DNA of 27,589 bases from JANYCG01 sp031365665 (GCA_031365665.1 JANLYO010000213.1:1-27589); one strand, 5' to 3'; shown: positions 15,017-23,579, counted from the stretch's first letter. Numbers and translations: made by a program. Notes: generated by a model not told the origin, from the letters alone.

Positions 15017-16117
15017 CTAAATTCGACCCTCTTCGACTGCGTGGCAAGCAATGCGAATGCCGCCAACGGTTTTCAACTCGGGCCGCTCGGTTCGGCAGCG
15101 GTCGTTGGCGCTTGGGCAGCGCGGGTTGAAGGTGCAGCCAGGCGGTGGATTGAGCGGATTGGGGACTTCACCCTGAACCGGCGTACGCGACCGGCCAATG
15201 GCATGGATTTTTGGAATCGCATCCAGCAACATGCGTGTGTAGGGATGGCGCGGGTTGGCGAACAACTCTTGTTTGTCGGCCAGCTCAACCAGGCGCCCAA
15301 GATACATCACACCAACTTGGTCGCTGACGTGGCGCACCACGGCCAGGTTATGTGAAATGAACAGGTAGGTCAGCCCCAGGCGGCGCTGGAGATCTTTCAT
15401 GATGTTGAGCACTTGCGCCTGCACGCTGACGTCCAGCGCCGAGGTGGGCTCGTCACACACCAAAAATTCCGGCTGGGTGGCCAGGGCACGAGCGATCGAG
15501 ATGCGCTGACGTTGGCCGCCCGAAAACTGGTGCGGGTATTTGACGACATCCAAGGGGCTCAGTCCTACCGATTTGAGCAACTCACCCACACGGGCAGTCA
15601 ATTCGTCGGGTGCCGATACCAGCCCGTGTTCAGTCAAAGGTTCGCCAACGATGTCTTTCACGGTCCAGCGCGGGTTCAAGGATGCGTAAGGATCCTGGAA
15701 GATCATCTGGATGCGCCGGCGCAGTTGCAGGCCCTGCGGCGTTTTATAACTGGTGTGAGCGTCCTGGCCGTCGAATTTGAAGTTTCCACGGGCGGGCTCA
15801 TAGAGGCCCACGAGCAGTCTGGCCACCGTGCTTTTGCCGCAACCCGACTCGCCCACCAAGGCCAGTGTTTTGCCTTTTTGGATTTCGAAGCTCACACCGT
15901 CTACCGCCCGCAATGTAAGTCGCGGTTTGCGCTCCAACATACGATTGAGCCACGGTGGCGAGACATCAAAACTCATCGCCAGATCGTGCGCCTGGACGAG
16001 TGGCGCCCCCACGCTTGCCACTGCGTGTGCTGCGCTGCCCCCCGAGGGGGCTAATTTTGGCTCCGCCGCTCTGCGAGAACCTAGGGGTGGCCCGTCGGAA
16101 AATTGTCCGTTATTCAT
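15017..16117 (-). CDS. dppF: peptide-type ABC importer ATPase (DppF/OppF)
   Basis: 366 residues. ATPase of a dipeptide/oligopeptide-type importer, on the cytoplasmic face. Walker A GESGCGKST is at 89-97, Q-loop FQDPYASLNPR near 140-150, signature FSGGQRQR at 198-205, Walker B FLVCDEPTSALD at 218-229, and the C-terminal oligopeptide domain has NPPPGCTFNPRCP. The ATG overlaps the dppD stop as ATGA. Residues about 5-37 are encoded by the interspersed repeat 16006-16105; a normal family member would begin near APLVQAHDLAMSF. So the gene has a repeat-derived N-terminal extension of about 35 residues. The specificity letter F follows the family, not proven substrate. Confidence 0.93.
   Translation of the reverse strand: MNNGQFSDGPPLGSRRAAEPKLAPSGGSAAHAVASVGAPLVQAHDLAMSFDVSPPWLNRMLERKPRLTLRAVDGVSFEIQKGKTLALVGESGCGKSTVARLLVGLYEPARGNFKFDGQDAHTSYKTPQGLQLRRRIQMIFQDPYASLNPRWTVKDIVGEPLTEHGLVSAPDELTARVGELLKSVGLSPLDVVKYPHQFSGGQRQRISIARALATQPEFLVCDEPTSALDVSVQAQVLNIMKDLQRRLGLTYLFISHNLAVVRHVSDQVGVMYLGRLVELADKQELFANPRHPYTRMLLDAIPKIHAIGRSRTPVQGEVPNPLNPPPGCTFNPRCPSANDRCRTERPELKTVGGIRIACHAVEEGRI
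16006..16105 (-). repeat. coding palindromic repeat, copy 2 (long form)
   Basis: A 100-bp copy sharing almost every base with 468-546, including the core GCCCCCCGAGGGGGC and the tail GGCCCGTCGGAAAATTG, plus a 22-bp middle block absent from copy 1. On the minus strand it encodes QFSDGPPLG-SRRAAEP-KLAPSGG..HAVASVG at the N-terminus of the dppF-like protein; the extra block is exactly the seven residues SRRAAEP. Confidence 0.85.
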
Positions 16118-17082
16118 GCTGCCACCTCCTGGTGCAACCAGCAGGCCGCGCGTGAGGCCCCGACGTTAACCAGCTCTGGCCGAACCGACCGGCATTTGTC
16201 GAACACTTGCGGGCAGCGCGGATTGAAGGCGCATCCGGCGGGAATGGCATTCAATCGGGGCATGGCGCCGTCGATCTGACTCAATTGCTCCCGGTCTTCG
16301 GTGATGTCGGGAATCGCACCCATCAAGCCCATGGTATAGGGATGCACAGGATGGTTGATCACTTCATGAACCGGCCCGATTTCAGCTATTCTGCCGGCAT
16401 ACATCACAGCCACGCGGTCACAAGTTTCTGCAATCACGCCCATGTCGTGGGTAATGAGCATGACGGCGGCACCATGGTCTTTGCAGATTTTTTTGAGCAG
16501 AGAAATGATCTGAGCCTGGATCGAAACGTCCAGTGCCGTCGTCGGTTCATCAGCCACAATCAATTTCGGCTCTGCCGCCAACGCCAAAGCAATGACGACA
16601 CGCTGGCGCATGCCGCCAGAGAACTGGTGTGGGTAGTGATCAATGCGTTGTTCTGGGGCCGGTATGCCCGTATCTTGCAATAGTTTGACTGCGCGGTCAC
16701 GAGCTTCACGGGGCGAGACAGGCAGATGGGCCAAAATCGTTTCGGTCAACTGCTGGCCCACCGTATTGAGCGGATTCAACGAGGTCAGCGGGTCTTGAAA
16801 AATCGCGCCAATCTGCCGCCCCCGGATGTGGCGCATCGCGTCAAATTCGAGATTGTCGATGCGTTTGCCTTCCAGCAGGATTTGTCCGCCGGCTATCCGT
16901 CCTGGGGGTTCGAGCAGGCCAATGATGGCGGCACCCGTGAGCGATTTGCCCGCGCCGGACTCACCGACAACGCCCAAAATTTCCCCTGGCGCTATCTCAA
17001 AAGAGATGTCGTCTATGGCGCGCAGTGTGCCGCGCCGGTTGGGAAATTCAACGACGAGATTTTTGACTTGAAGTAGTGACAC
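16114..17082 (-). CDS. dppD: peptide-type ABC importer ATPase (DppD/OppD)
   Basis: 322 residues, partner ATPase of the dppF product. Walker A GESGAGKS (40-47), FQDPLTSLNP (Q-loop), signature FSGGMRQR (154-161), Walker B LIVADEPTTALD (about 174-185) and the H-loop MLITHDMG are all intact. The C-terminal oligopeptide domain carries AGCAFNPRCP and the usual cysteines. It starts 21 bp after the binding-protein stop and ends in an ATGA overlap with the next ATPase gene, so it sits in the middle of one operon. Length is normal for the family, and no repeat insertion is seen in this member. Confidence 0.94.
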   Translation of the reverse strand: MSLLQVKNLVVEFPNRRGTLRAIDDISFEIAPGEILGVVGESGAGKSLTGAAIIGLLEPPGRIAGGQILLEGKRIDNLEFDAMRHIRGRQIGAIFQDPLTSLNPLNTVGQQLTETILAHLPVSPREARDRAVKLLQDTGIPAPEQRIDHYPHQFSGGMRQRVVIALALAAEPKLIVADEPTTALDVSIQAQIISLLKKICKDHGAAVMLITHDMGVIAETCDRVAVMYAGRIAEIGPVHEVINHPVHPYTMGLMGAIPDITEDREQLSQIDGAMPRLNAIPAGCAFNPRCPQVFDKCRSVRPELVNVGASRAACWLHQEVAA

Positions 17083-17103
17083 CTTGTATCAACGGTTCGC
17101 CAA

Positions 17104-18687
17104 TTATTTGTTGACCTTGATGAAGCGCCAAGGCATTTCATTGCCCGGAAGTTGCACCAACTCGATGTTTTTCTTGGCGGCCCAATTGAGCGCCTGCTGA
17201 TGCAAGGGGATGTGGCCAATGTCATCCTGGTGCAACTTAATCGCCTCACGGATCATTTCGTTGCGTTTTTTATCGTCGGTTTCTGAGGCGACTTTCGTAG
17301 TCAACTCGTCAACTTTTGGATTGCTGTAGGCGCCGAGATTGAATTGGCCGCGACCACCATCGCCAGGGGACGACATGATCGGGTACAACACGTTGTGGGC
17401 ATCCACCGTGCTGGAGGTCCACCCCAACATGTAAAAGCTGGTGTCGCGACGCAGAATCTTTGGAAAATACGTGCCTTTGGACTCGGCTTCGAGGTTGATT
17501 TTCACGCCGATACGCGCGAGTTGGCTGGCAACCGCCTGACAGATTTCAGAATCATTCACGTAACGGTCATTGGGGCAGTTCATCTTGACCTCAAAGCCAT
17601 TGGGGTACCCAGCCTCAGCCAAGAGTTTTTTTGCGCCTTCCTGGTCGTACGGCAGGCGTTTGGCCAAGTCCGGGGCGTGGCCTTTGACTTGCGGCGGAAA
17701 CATTTGTGCACTGGGCACAGCCGCACCCCGCATGACATTCTTGACGATGGCGTCTTCGTCAATCGCCTGGAAGAAGGCCTGGCGAACCCGTTTGTCTTTG
17801 AAAGGGTTTTTGCCTTTGACATTGGAAAACAGCAATTCGTCGCGCTTCTGATCCATGCCAAGAAAGATGATGCGCAGCTCTGGCCCTTGCAAAACCTTTA
17901 GAGTCGCGCTGTTCTTGAGGCGTTCCACGTCTTGCACGGGCACGGGTTCCATCACATCGATTTCCCCAGAAAGCATGGCCGCCACACGTGTGGCATCACT
18001 TCCAATGGGCGTGAAAACGACTTCGTCCACATTGCCGTCAACTTTGCCCCAGTAGTTGCCGTTGCGTGAGAACGTTGAGCGCACATTGGGCTGACGCTCA
18101 CGAGCACGGTACGGGCCAGTGCCGTTGGCCCGGAAAGAAGCCGCGTTTTCAATTCCTTTGCGACGATCGACCGGTTTGGTTGCCTGGTTATCTTCACACC
18201 ACTTTTTGCTCATCATCAGCCATCCTGTGAACAATTCCGGCAGGATGGGGAACGGCGCATTGGTGACGAAGTCAATGGCGTGCTCATTGATTTTTCGGAT
18301 CTCCTTGATCTGGCCGACGTAGGTCTTCATGTCAGAGCCGGCGTCTTTGGCGCGTTCGTAATTGAAGATGACATCGTCGGCCGTGAAAGGCGTGCCGTCA
18401 TGAAACTTCACGCCCTTGCGCAAATTGAACCGCCAAACTGTGGGTTCAGTCTGTTTCCAGTCTGTGGCCAAAGCCGGTGAAAGTTTGTAGTCTCGGTCGC
18501 GCGCAACCAGAGGTTCGTAAATGTTGTTCAGGACCGTAAGCTGCAGCGATTCATTGAGCGAATGCGGATCGAGCGACAAAGCGTCGCCTTGGTTGGCGAT
18601 GCGCAGCGTCACTGCCGATGCGGCCATACTGGCCGACAGCAGCGTCAAACCCAAAAGAGCGGGAAGTGTTTTTGCCTTGAACATCAT
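17104..18687 (-). CDS. ABC transporter substrate-binding protein, family 5 (DppA/OppA type)
   Basis: 527 residues from the ATG at 18687, with AGGAG five bases upstream; the frame continues further up but without a site. The signal peptide (MMFKAKTLPALLGLTLLSA...) ends at ASA-V (about 25). The mature part shows the family 5 pattern SLDPHSLNE, VARDRDYKLSPALATDWKQ, LRKGVKFHDGTPFTADDV and, later, VRQAFFQAIDEDAIV. It is a periplasmic receptor for peptides, nickel chelates, glutathione-like compounds or similar. The M20 hydrolase gene precedes it by 67 bp and dppD follows. The spacer upstream is A-rich and may hold its own promoter, allowing receptor expression above the rest of the operon. Confidence 0.93.
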   Translation of the reverse strand: MMFKAKTLPALLGLTLLSASMAASAVTLRIANQGDALSLDPHSLNESLQLTVLNNIYEPLVARDRDYKLSPALATDWKQTEPTVWRFNLRKGVKFHDGTPFTADDVIFNYERAKDAGSDMKTYVGQIKEIRKINEHAIDFVTNAPFPILPELFTGWLMMSKKWCEDNQATKPVDRRKGIENAASFRANGTGPYRARERQPNVRSTFSRNGNYWGKVDGNVDEVVFTPIGSDATRVAAMLSGEIDVMEPVPVQDVERLKNSATLKVLQGPELRIIFLGMDQKRDELLFSNVKGKNPFKDKRVRQAFFQAIDEDAIVKNVMRGAAVPSAQMFPPQVKGHAPDLAKRLPYDQEGAKKLLAEAGYPNGFEVKMNCPNDRYVNDSEICQAVASQLARIGVKINLEAESKGTYFPKILRRDTSFYMLGWTSSTVDAHNVLYPIMSSPGDGGRGQFNLGAYSNPKVDELTTKVASETDDKKRNEMIREAIKLHQDDIGHIPLHQQALNWAAKKNIELVQLPGNEMPWRFIKVNK

Positions 18688-18754
18688 GGGGACTCCTATT
18701 GAAAAACGAAACTGGAAAAAAGTTGGGAAAATTAAAAAACGTGAATATATGCCC

Positions 18755-20026
18755 TTAGGCGGCCGCGAGCGGCAACCCTTGCTCAACTAAACTGGCATGC
18801 AGTGCGGAGCCCAACGGCAGGATGTCGTCATTGAAATCGTAACGGCTGTTGTGCAGATAACAACTGCCCTTGCCGGGTTGGCCGTCGATGCCTGGTTCGC
18901 CCTGCCCAATTCGCAAATAAGCGCCCGGTTTGGCCTGAAGCATGAACGAGAAATCTTCTGCGCCCATGCTCGGCTCCATGCCGCGCAACACGCGTTCTTC
19001 GCCGACCAGGCTTTTCGCCACGACGGCTGCAAACGCGGATTCAATGGCGCTGTTCACGGTGGCGGGGTAGCCGCGCTCATACGTCACCTTGGCAGTAGCG
19101 CCAAAACCCTGGGCCACGGCCATACACAGCTCTTTCAACCGCCGCTCCAGCGTCACTTGCACTGCCGGGTTGAAACTGCGCACGGTTCCCACCAAGGTGG
19201 CGCTGCCTGGAATGACGCTGCTGGCACCCAGTTCACCGGCCCGCATGGCGCAAATGCTGATGACGGCGCTATCCACCGCCTTGACGTTGCGCGCCACAAT
19301 GCTCTGGATGGCGGTGATGATGTGGGCGCTGACCAGCACCGGATCAACTGCCAGATAGGGGTGCGCGCCATGGCCACCATAACCGGTGACTTCGATGGTG
19401 ATGCGGTCGGAGGCCGCCATCATCGGTCCGGCGTTCACACCAATCAGGCCTGGTCGAAGGCCCGGCGAGTTGTGCATGCCAAACACCGATTGAACCGGGA
19501 ACCGCTCAAACAGGCCGTCTTCAATCATCGCGCGGGCGCCCGCGTAGCCCTCTTCACCGGGCTGGAAGATCAACACCGCCGTACCGTCAAAATTTCGCGT
19601 TTCCGCCAGATAACGCGCGGCGCCCATCAACATGGCGGTGTGGCCGTCATGCCCGCAGGCGTGCATCAGACCGGTTTTGGCAGATTTCCAGTCGAAATCA
19701 TTGTGTTCAGGCAGGGGCAGGGCGTCCATGTCGGCCCTTAATCCGATCATCTTGCCACCCGAATTTTTGTGCCCTTGAATGGTGGCCACCACACCGGTCT
19801 TGCCGATGCCGGTGTGTACGGCGTCAACCCCGCACAATGTGAGGCCTTCAGCCACGCGCTTGGCGGTGTAGATCTCTTCAAACCCAAGCTCCGGATGGGC
19901 GTGCAGGTCGCGCCGGAAGGCCGTGAGTTCCGGGTGGAACTTGCTGATGTGGGCGAATGCCCGGCCATTCGCTGACAACATCGACAGCGCGGCCGCCGGG
20001 CGAAGGGCTCCACCGGTTTGCATCAT
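18755..20026 (-). CDS. M20 family metallo-amidohydrolase (hippurate hydrolase-like)
   Basis: 423 residues from the ATG at 20026. Motifs of the M20D group are present: RRDLHAHPELGFEE (38-51), GLRADMDALPLPE (95-107), HACGHDGHT (C124, H126 metal ligands), FQPGEEG (E158, E159) and GMHNSPG (H185), with GAEDFSFM near the end. Such enzymes remove acyl groups from N-acyl amino acids or cleave small peptides in the cytoplasm. The ATG shares a base with the dppB stop (TGATG), so the start is supported by coupling; an internal ATG about 16 codons in is a less likely alternative. Placement inside the importer operon suggests it hydrolyses the imported compound. Confidence 0.92.
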   Translation of the reverse strand: MMQTGGALRPAAALSMLSANGRAFAHISKFHPELTAFRRDLHAHPELGFEEIYTAKRVAEGLTLCGVDAVHTGIGKTGVVATIQGHKNSGGKMIGLRADMDALPLPEHNDFDWKSAKTGLMHACGHDGHTAMLMGAARYLAETRNFDGTAVLIFQPGEEGYAGARAMIEDGLFERFPVQSVFGMHNSPGLRPGLIGVNAGPMMAASDRITIEVTGYGGHGAHPYLAVDPVLVSAHIITAIQSIVARNVKAVDSAVISICAMRAGELGASSVIPGSATLVGTVRSFNPAVQVTLERRLKELCMAVAQGFGATAKVTYERGYPATVNSAIESAFAAVVAKSLVGEERVLRGMEPSMGAEDFSFMLQAKPGAYLRIGQGEPGIDGQPGKGSCYLHNSRYDFNDDILPLGSALHASLVEQGLPLAAA

Positions 20027-21006
20027 CAATGCCCTCCCACTTTCCCAACCCGCAGGCGTGGGTCCACTGCAAAATACAGCAAATCCACCACCAGATTGAT
20101 GATCACGAAGATCAGCGCAATCAGGCAAAGGTAGGCGGCCATCACCGGAATGTCGGCAAACGTCACGGCTTGAATGAACAGCAAACCCATGCCGGGCCAC
20201 TGGAACACCGTCTCGGTGATGATGGCAAATGCGATCAAACCGCCGAGCTGCAAGCCTGTGATGGTCATCACCGGCACCAGCGTGTTTTTGAGCGCATGGC
20301 CAAAATGGATGGCCCGGTTCGAGAGGCCACGCGCCCGTGCGAACTTGATGTAGTCGGTGCGCAGCACTTCCAGCATTTCTGCGCGTACAAGGCGCATGAT
20401 GAGCGTGAGCTGGAAAATGGCCAGCGTGAGGGCCGGCAGCACGATATGGTGCCAGCCATCGGCGCTGAGCAAACCGCTCGTCCACCAGCCCACCTTGACG
20501 GTTTCGCCACGCCCAAAACTTGGGAACCAGCCCAGCCCCACCGCAAATATCAAAATCAGCAAAATGCCGATCAGGAAGGTTGGCAACGAGACGCCCACGA
20601 GAGAGAGGGTCATGAAGACATGGCTGATGAAGGTGTTGCGTTTCAGGGCGGCATACACGCCCATGGGAATGCCAACGGCCAATGAAAGCCCCGCAGCGAC
20701 CAAAGCCAGCTCCATGGTTGCCGGGAAACGCTCGCCGATCAGGCGCGACACCTTGGCCCCTTGGCGCAGGCTCAAACCAAATTCTCCCTGCATCGCGTTG
20801 GCCAGGAAGTGCCAGTACTGGATAAAAAACGGCTGATCCAAGCCCAGGTCCGCTCGCAACTGGGCAATTTGATCCGGCTTGGCATCTTGCCCAAGCAAGA
20901 ACACCACAGGGTCGCCCACATACTGGAACAGCATGAACGCGATAAACGCCACCACCACCATCACGACGCTGGCCTGGATCAGGCGCTGCAAAATGAATGC
21001 GAACAT
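20026..21006 (-). CDS. dppB: peptide-type ABC importer permease (DppB/OppB)
   Basis: 326 residues with six transmembrane segments. The N-terminal MFAFILQRLIQASVVM helix, DLGLDQPFFIQYWHFL and GEFGLSLRQ periplasmic part, and the cytoplasmic EAA-like loop RTDYIKFARARGLS (contact with the ATPase) match DppB. The C-terminus FAVDPRLRVG is also typical. The usual partner permease DppC is not encoded here: the M20 gene begins directly at the dppB stop. No Shine-Dalgarno precedes the ATG at 21006, although the N-terminus aligns well with the family. It is the first gene of the minus-strand importer operon. Confidence 0.94.
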   Translation of the reverse strand: MFAFILQRLIQASVVMVVVAFIAFMLFQYVGDPVVFLLGQDAKPDQIAQLRADLGLDQPFFIQYWHFLANAMQGEFGLSLRQGAKVSRLIGERFPATMELALVAAGLSLAVGIPMGVYAALKRNTFISHVFMTLSLVGVSLPTFLIGILLILIFAVGLGWFPSFGRGETVKVGWWTSGLLSADGWHHIVLPALTLAIFQLTLIMRLVRAEMLEVLRTDYIKFARARGLSNRAIHFGHALKNTLVPVMTITGLQLGGLIAFAIITETVFQWPGMGLLFIQAVTFADIPVMAAYLCLIALIFVIINLVVDLLYFAVDPRLRVGKVGGH

Positions 21007-21222
21007 GGGCGTTAGCGGAGTGGGGGAGCGGTGCGATTCACACCCGTAATCTAACAGAGCCCATCAAGGCGGGGTACGGTGGTTTCCATGATGAAAGCGC
21101 AAAGCCAACTCTTAGGCAATGCCCAGGCTTAGTGGCCCCCAGCAATGGCCCGCAAGTTGATCGGGGCCTGCGGTGTCTCACTCTATCTCACGTGGTCAAT
21201 AGAGCAAAACCTGAAGCCGTGT
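21007..21222. other. 216-bp spacer upstream of dppB, no gene seen
   Basis: Between the end of the DUF3047 gene and the start of dppB, both on the minus strand, I see no convincing coding frame, terminator or promoter pair. A weak GC-rich symmetry (GGCCCG ... CGGGGCC, about 21147-21169) is the only structure noticed. Confidence 0.4.
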
Positions 21223-21993
21223 TTACCGCTTTTGGGCCAAGTCGATGCGGCCATACCAGGCGCGCGCGTTGGAGCGGGTGTTGTCCGTGTCGGTCATGAT
21301 GCCAATGGCGACAAGCGCACCGGGCGGCTCGCCGAAGGCTTTCTCAAAGTCCGCTCGGATATTGCGTTCGTAGTTGAGCCATTGGTTGAGATTGCCAGCG
21401 CCGGATTCGACCACGATTTTGCGGATCCGGTCGGTGCGGCTGCTTGGGATGACGGTCCCCGGCGCGCGCGTGTTGCACCAGACGTACATCAACGTGGCAT
21501 AGGGCATGGGCTCGCCGGTCATGACGTGGGCAAGCTCAGACAACAAGGCGTTTTTGACCGAAAACCGGCTTCGGTCACCCTCAAAAGCCAGCACGATGCG
21601 CACCGGTGAATCGGCGGTGTCACGGTTTCCCAAATCAGCCAAGGCGATCAACTCGGGGACTTTCCAGGAGAACCGGATCTGATCCAAATCCTGCGGTTCA
21701 ACGCGTACTTTGCGGCGCAACAGGCTGGCAGACGAATTGGACGTGACGGCCACCACGTCCCGCCCATCCAGACGCGCATAGGTGTAGTCAGTCGCTGCCT
21801 TGTTGGGCAGCCGGAAATGCCGCCACAGTTGAGGCTGTGCGGCATTGGAAGCGACTGCCGGGTTGGGTTGGGACCAAGCGTTGTCAAATACCGGGTTTGC
21901 CGATGTGCCCGCAACTTCTACAGGGGGCGGTGTGGCGCAGCCGCCCAGCAAGGCAAGGCAAGCGATGCTGAGAACAAGAATAACGTGGCGCAT
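21223..21993 (-). CDS. DUF3047 domain lipoprotein
   Basis: 256 residues. The N-terminus is a lipoprotein signal with the box LGGC (Cys19), so it is probably anchored to a membrane on the periplasmic side. The remainder matches DUF3047 as I know it: FRLPNKAATDYTY, then SLLRRKVRVEP, IRFSWKVPELI, DSPVRIVLAFEGD, TLMYVWCNTRAPGTVI and a C-terminal IGIMTDTDNTRSNARAWYGRI. The function of the domain is not known. It is on the same strand as the porin but separated by the porin terminator, and it precedes dppB by a 216-bp spacer, so it is probably its own unit. Confidence 0.85.
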   Translation of the reverse strand: MRHVILVLSIACLALLGGCATPPPVEVAGTSANPVFDNAWSQPNPAVASNAAQPQLWRHFRLPNKAATDYTYARLDGRDVVAVTSNSSASLLRRKVRVEPQDLDQIRFSWKVPELIALADLGNRDTADSPVRIVLAFEGDRSRFSVKNALLSELAHVMTGEPMPYATLMYVWCNTRAPGTVIPSSRTDRIRKIVVESGAGNLNQWLNYERNIRADFEKAFGEPPGALVAIGIMTDTDNTRSNARAWYGRIDLAQKR

Positions 21994-22076
21994 GGCGTAT
22001 CGCTTTAGGGGCGCAAAGTAGTGGATTCAAGCTGCTCCCCGGACTTGGCGCTCTTTTTTATACGCTCTCATAAATG

Positions 22077-22110
22077 AAAAAAGCCCCCAGTCCGAAGACT
22101 GGGGGCTTTT
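22077..22110 (-). terminator. rho-independent terminator of the porin gene
   Basis: A perfect stem (AAGCCCCCAGTC paired with GACTGGGGGCTT) with a four-base loop, followed on the minus strand by TTTTTT. It lies 40 bp after the porin stop. On the plus strand it is followed by only four T residues, so its main direction is minus. Confidence 0.93.
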
Positions 22111-22150
22111 AAGAGTTGCTAAACCAGGGTCGTGCTAGACGACCGGCTGA

Positions 22151-23326
22151 TTAGAACGCGTGGAACACGCCCAACTGCCAAGAAGCGGTTGCACCGTTGG
22201 CCGTGGTAGGCACAGAGCCCAAACCACCGGTGGTGAAGACATTTGCTGCGCCATCATTGCTGACGCGTGCCCAAGTGCCGTAGAGGCGAGTGCGCTTGGA
22301 CAAAGCGTAATCTGCGCCAATTGCAATCAAGGTACCCGTGATGTCGGTAGCACCAGCAAGGCCGGTGTTGTACACAGAGCGACCGTAGGTGACTTTAGCA
22401 GTAGTGGCGCCAAACGGAACAGCCAGACCAAGGTGATTGGTCGAGTTGGTCAACTGGGTACCAGCAACTCCGTTAGAGCCGTCAACGGTCTCGCGGCTGT
22501 AGGTGTAGGTTACTTTAGCCATGCCGAAGTCATACGAACCAGCCAAGGTGCTGCTGGTGAAGTCGCCGGTGGTCACTGGGGAGACACCAGCGACAGCAGC
22601 TGCTGCAGTACCACGGGTCGTTTGGATACCCAGACCAACGAAGATCGGGCCATTGCCGTAACGTGCAGACAGGGCATAACCATTGCCAGCGTCAGGATTG
22701 GCCGCGTTGGCATTGTTCTCGCCGAACCACATTTGAACGTTGGCGGTCAAGCCACCAGCGATCACGGGTGTGGTGTAACCAATTGCGTTGGAAGCATTTG
22801 CCAGTGTGGTTTGACCAGTGGAAGAAGCACCACGTGCCAACAGGCTCAGAGCGTCAGCAACACCGTTGGTGTTCATTGGGTCAACCGAAACTTGAATCAG
22901 GAAGGTGCTGATGTAGTCACGGCCCAAACGCACTTCACCCCAGCCGCCCGACAGGCCGACATAGGAGAAACGGTTGAACACTAAACCTTGCTGACCAGCC
23001 AAAGGCTGGGCGGCACCGGCGACAGTGGCCAGGCCAGAGCGCTGGTTGTTGGTGCTGAGGCCACCATTGCCAGAGCCGTTGTCAGCGTTCACAGCGCCTT
23101 CAATTTTGAAGTTGGCTTTCAAGCCGCCGCCGAGGTCTTCGACGCCGGTGAAGCCGATTTTGCTGGAACCGAAGCCGGAGCTGAGCATGCCGGTGCGGTT
23201 TGCGCCGCCGTCAACGGTGGTGCCAGTCAAGCCAGCATCCATTGCGCCGTACAGGGTCACAGAAGACTGTGCAGAAGCGACGCCGGCAACAGCCAGGGCA
23301 GCCAGAGCTACGAGAGTTTTTTTCAT
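22151..23326 (-). CDS. outer-membrane general porin (Gram-negative porin, Omp32-like)
   Basis: 391 residues. The signal peptide ends at ASA-Q (after 19), and the mature protein opens SSVTLYGAMDAGL, the hallmark start of betaproteobacterial trimeric porins. Alternating hydrophobic strands follow, with SKIGFTGVEDLGGGLKANFKIE, FNRFSYVGLSGGWGEVRLGRDY, and a late YALSKRTRLYGTWARV. The last residues are LGVFHAF with the terminal Phe needed for outer-membrane insertion. Codon use is strongly biased (many GGT/GTT/GCT-type codons), unlike its neighbours, as expected for a highly expressed gene. A GGAG sits about nine bases before the ATG, and a strong terminator follows. Confidence 0.96.
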   Translation of the reverse strand: MKKTLVALAALAVAGVASAQSSVTLYGAMDAGLTGTTVDGGANRTGMLSSGFGSSKIGFTGVEDLGGGLKANFKIEGAVNADNGSGNGGLSTNNQRSGLATVAGAAQPLAGQQGLVFNRFSYVGLSGGWGEVRLGRDYISTFLIQVSVDPMNTNGVADALSLLARGASSTGQTTLANASNAIGYTTPVIAGGLTANVQMWFGENNANAANPDAGNGYALSARYGNGPIFVGLGIQTTRGTAAAAVAGVSPVTTGDFTSSTLAGSYDFGMAKVTYTYSRETVDGSNGVAGTQLTNSTNHLGLAVPFGATTAKVTYGRSVYNTGLAGATDITGTLIAIGADYALSKRTRLYGTWARVSNDGAANVFTTGGLGSVPTTANGATASWQLGVFHAF

Positions 23327-23391
23327 ATCAGAATTTCTCCAAGGTTAAACATAGGGCGCCGAAGAAGTGTTGAGAGTTTCGGCTCCCCGGG

Positions 23392-23416
23392 CCAACCTCC
23401 TGTTCAAGGAAGTTGG
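23392..23416. promoter_or_regulatory. inverted repeat in the porin 5' leader
   Basis: CCAACCTCC and GGAAGTTGG (eight of nine paired) flank a seven-base loop, 66-90 bp upstream of the porin ATG. The porin leader could fold here; on the minus strand the stem contains a GGAGG sequence. A regulatory role is a guess. Confidence 0.3.
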
Positions 23417-23556
23417 GTGTATTGAAACAGAGGCGGCGGACGTTGGCAAAGGTATCGGCCTTTAATTTGACGAAAATCTGCACTTTTGTGGTGGAGGTGC
23501 AACAAGCTGATTTTTGGCACCAACGGGTTGACAGCAAGACTGCCCTCGGAAGTGCT

Positions 23557-23579
23557 TTGTTATACAATTTGTCATACAA
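23557..23579. promoter_or_regulatory. tandem 11-bp sites, candidate toxin-antitoxin operator/promoter
   Basis: TTGTTATACAA and TTGTCATACAA repeat with a 12-bp period, ending 22 bp before the antitoxin ATG. Each unit is nearly palindromic (TTGT-N-ATACAA) and contains a TATACA-like -10 box. Antitoxins of this class usually repress their own promoter by binding such paired sites. The downstream AAGGA, seven bases before the ATG, serves as ribosome binding site. Confidence 0.5.

Noticed and set aside
468..16105. CRISPR array from the repeated GC-rich blocks
   Set aside because: Copies are far apart and inside genes, with no spacers or cas genes.
18688..18786. Upstream extension of the binding protein
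   Set aside because: It would place charged residues before a good signal peptide, and AGGAG supports the start at 18687.
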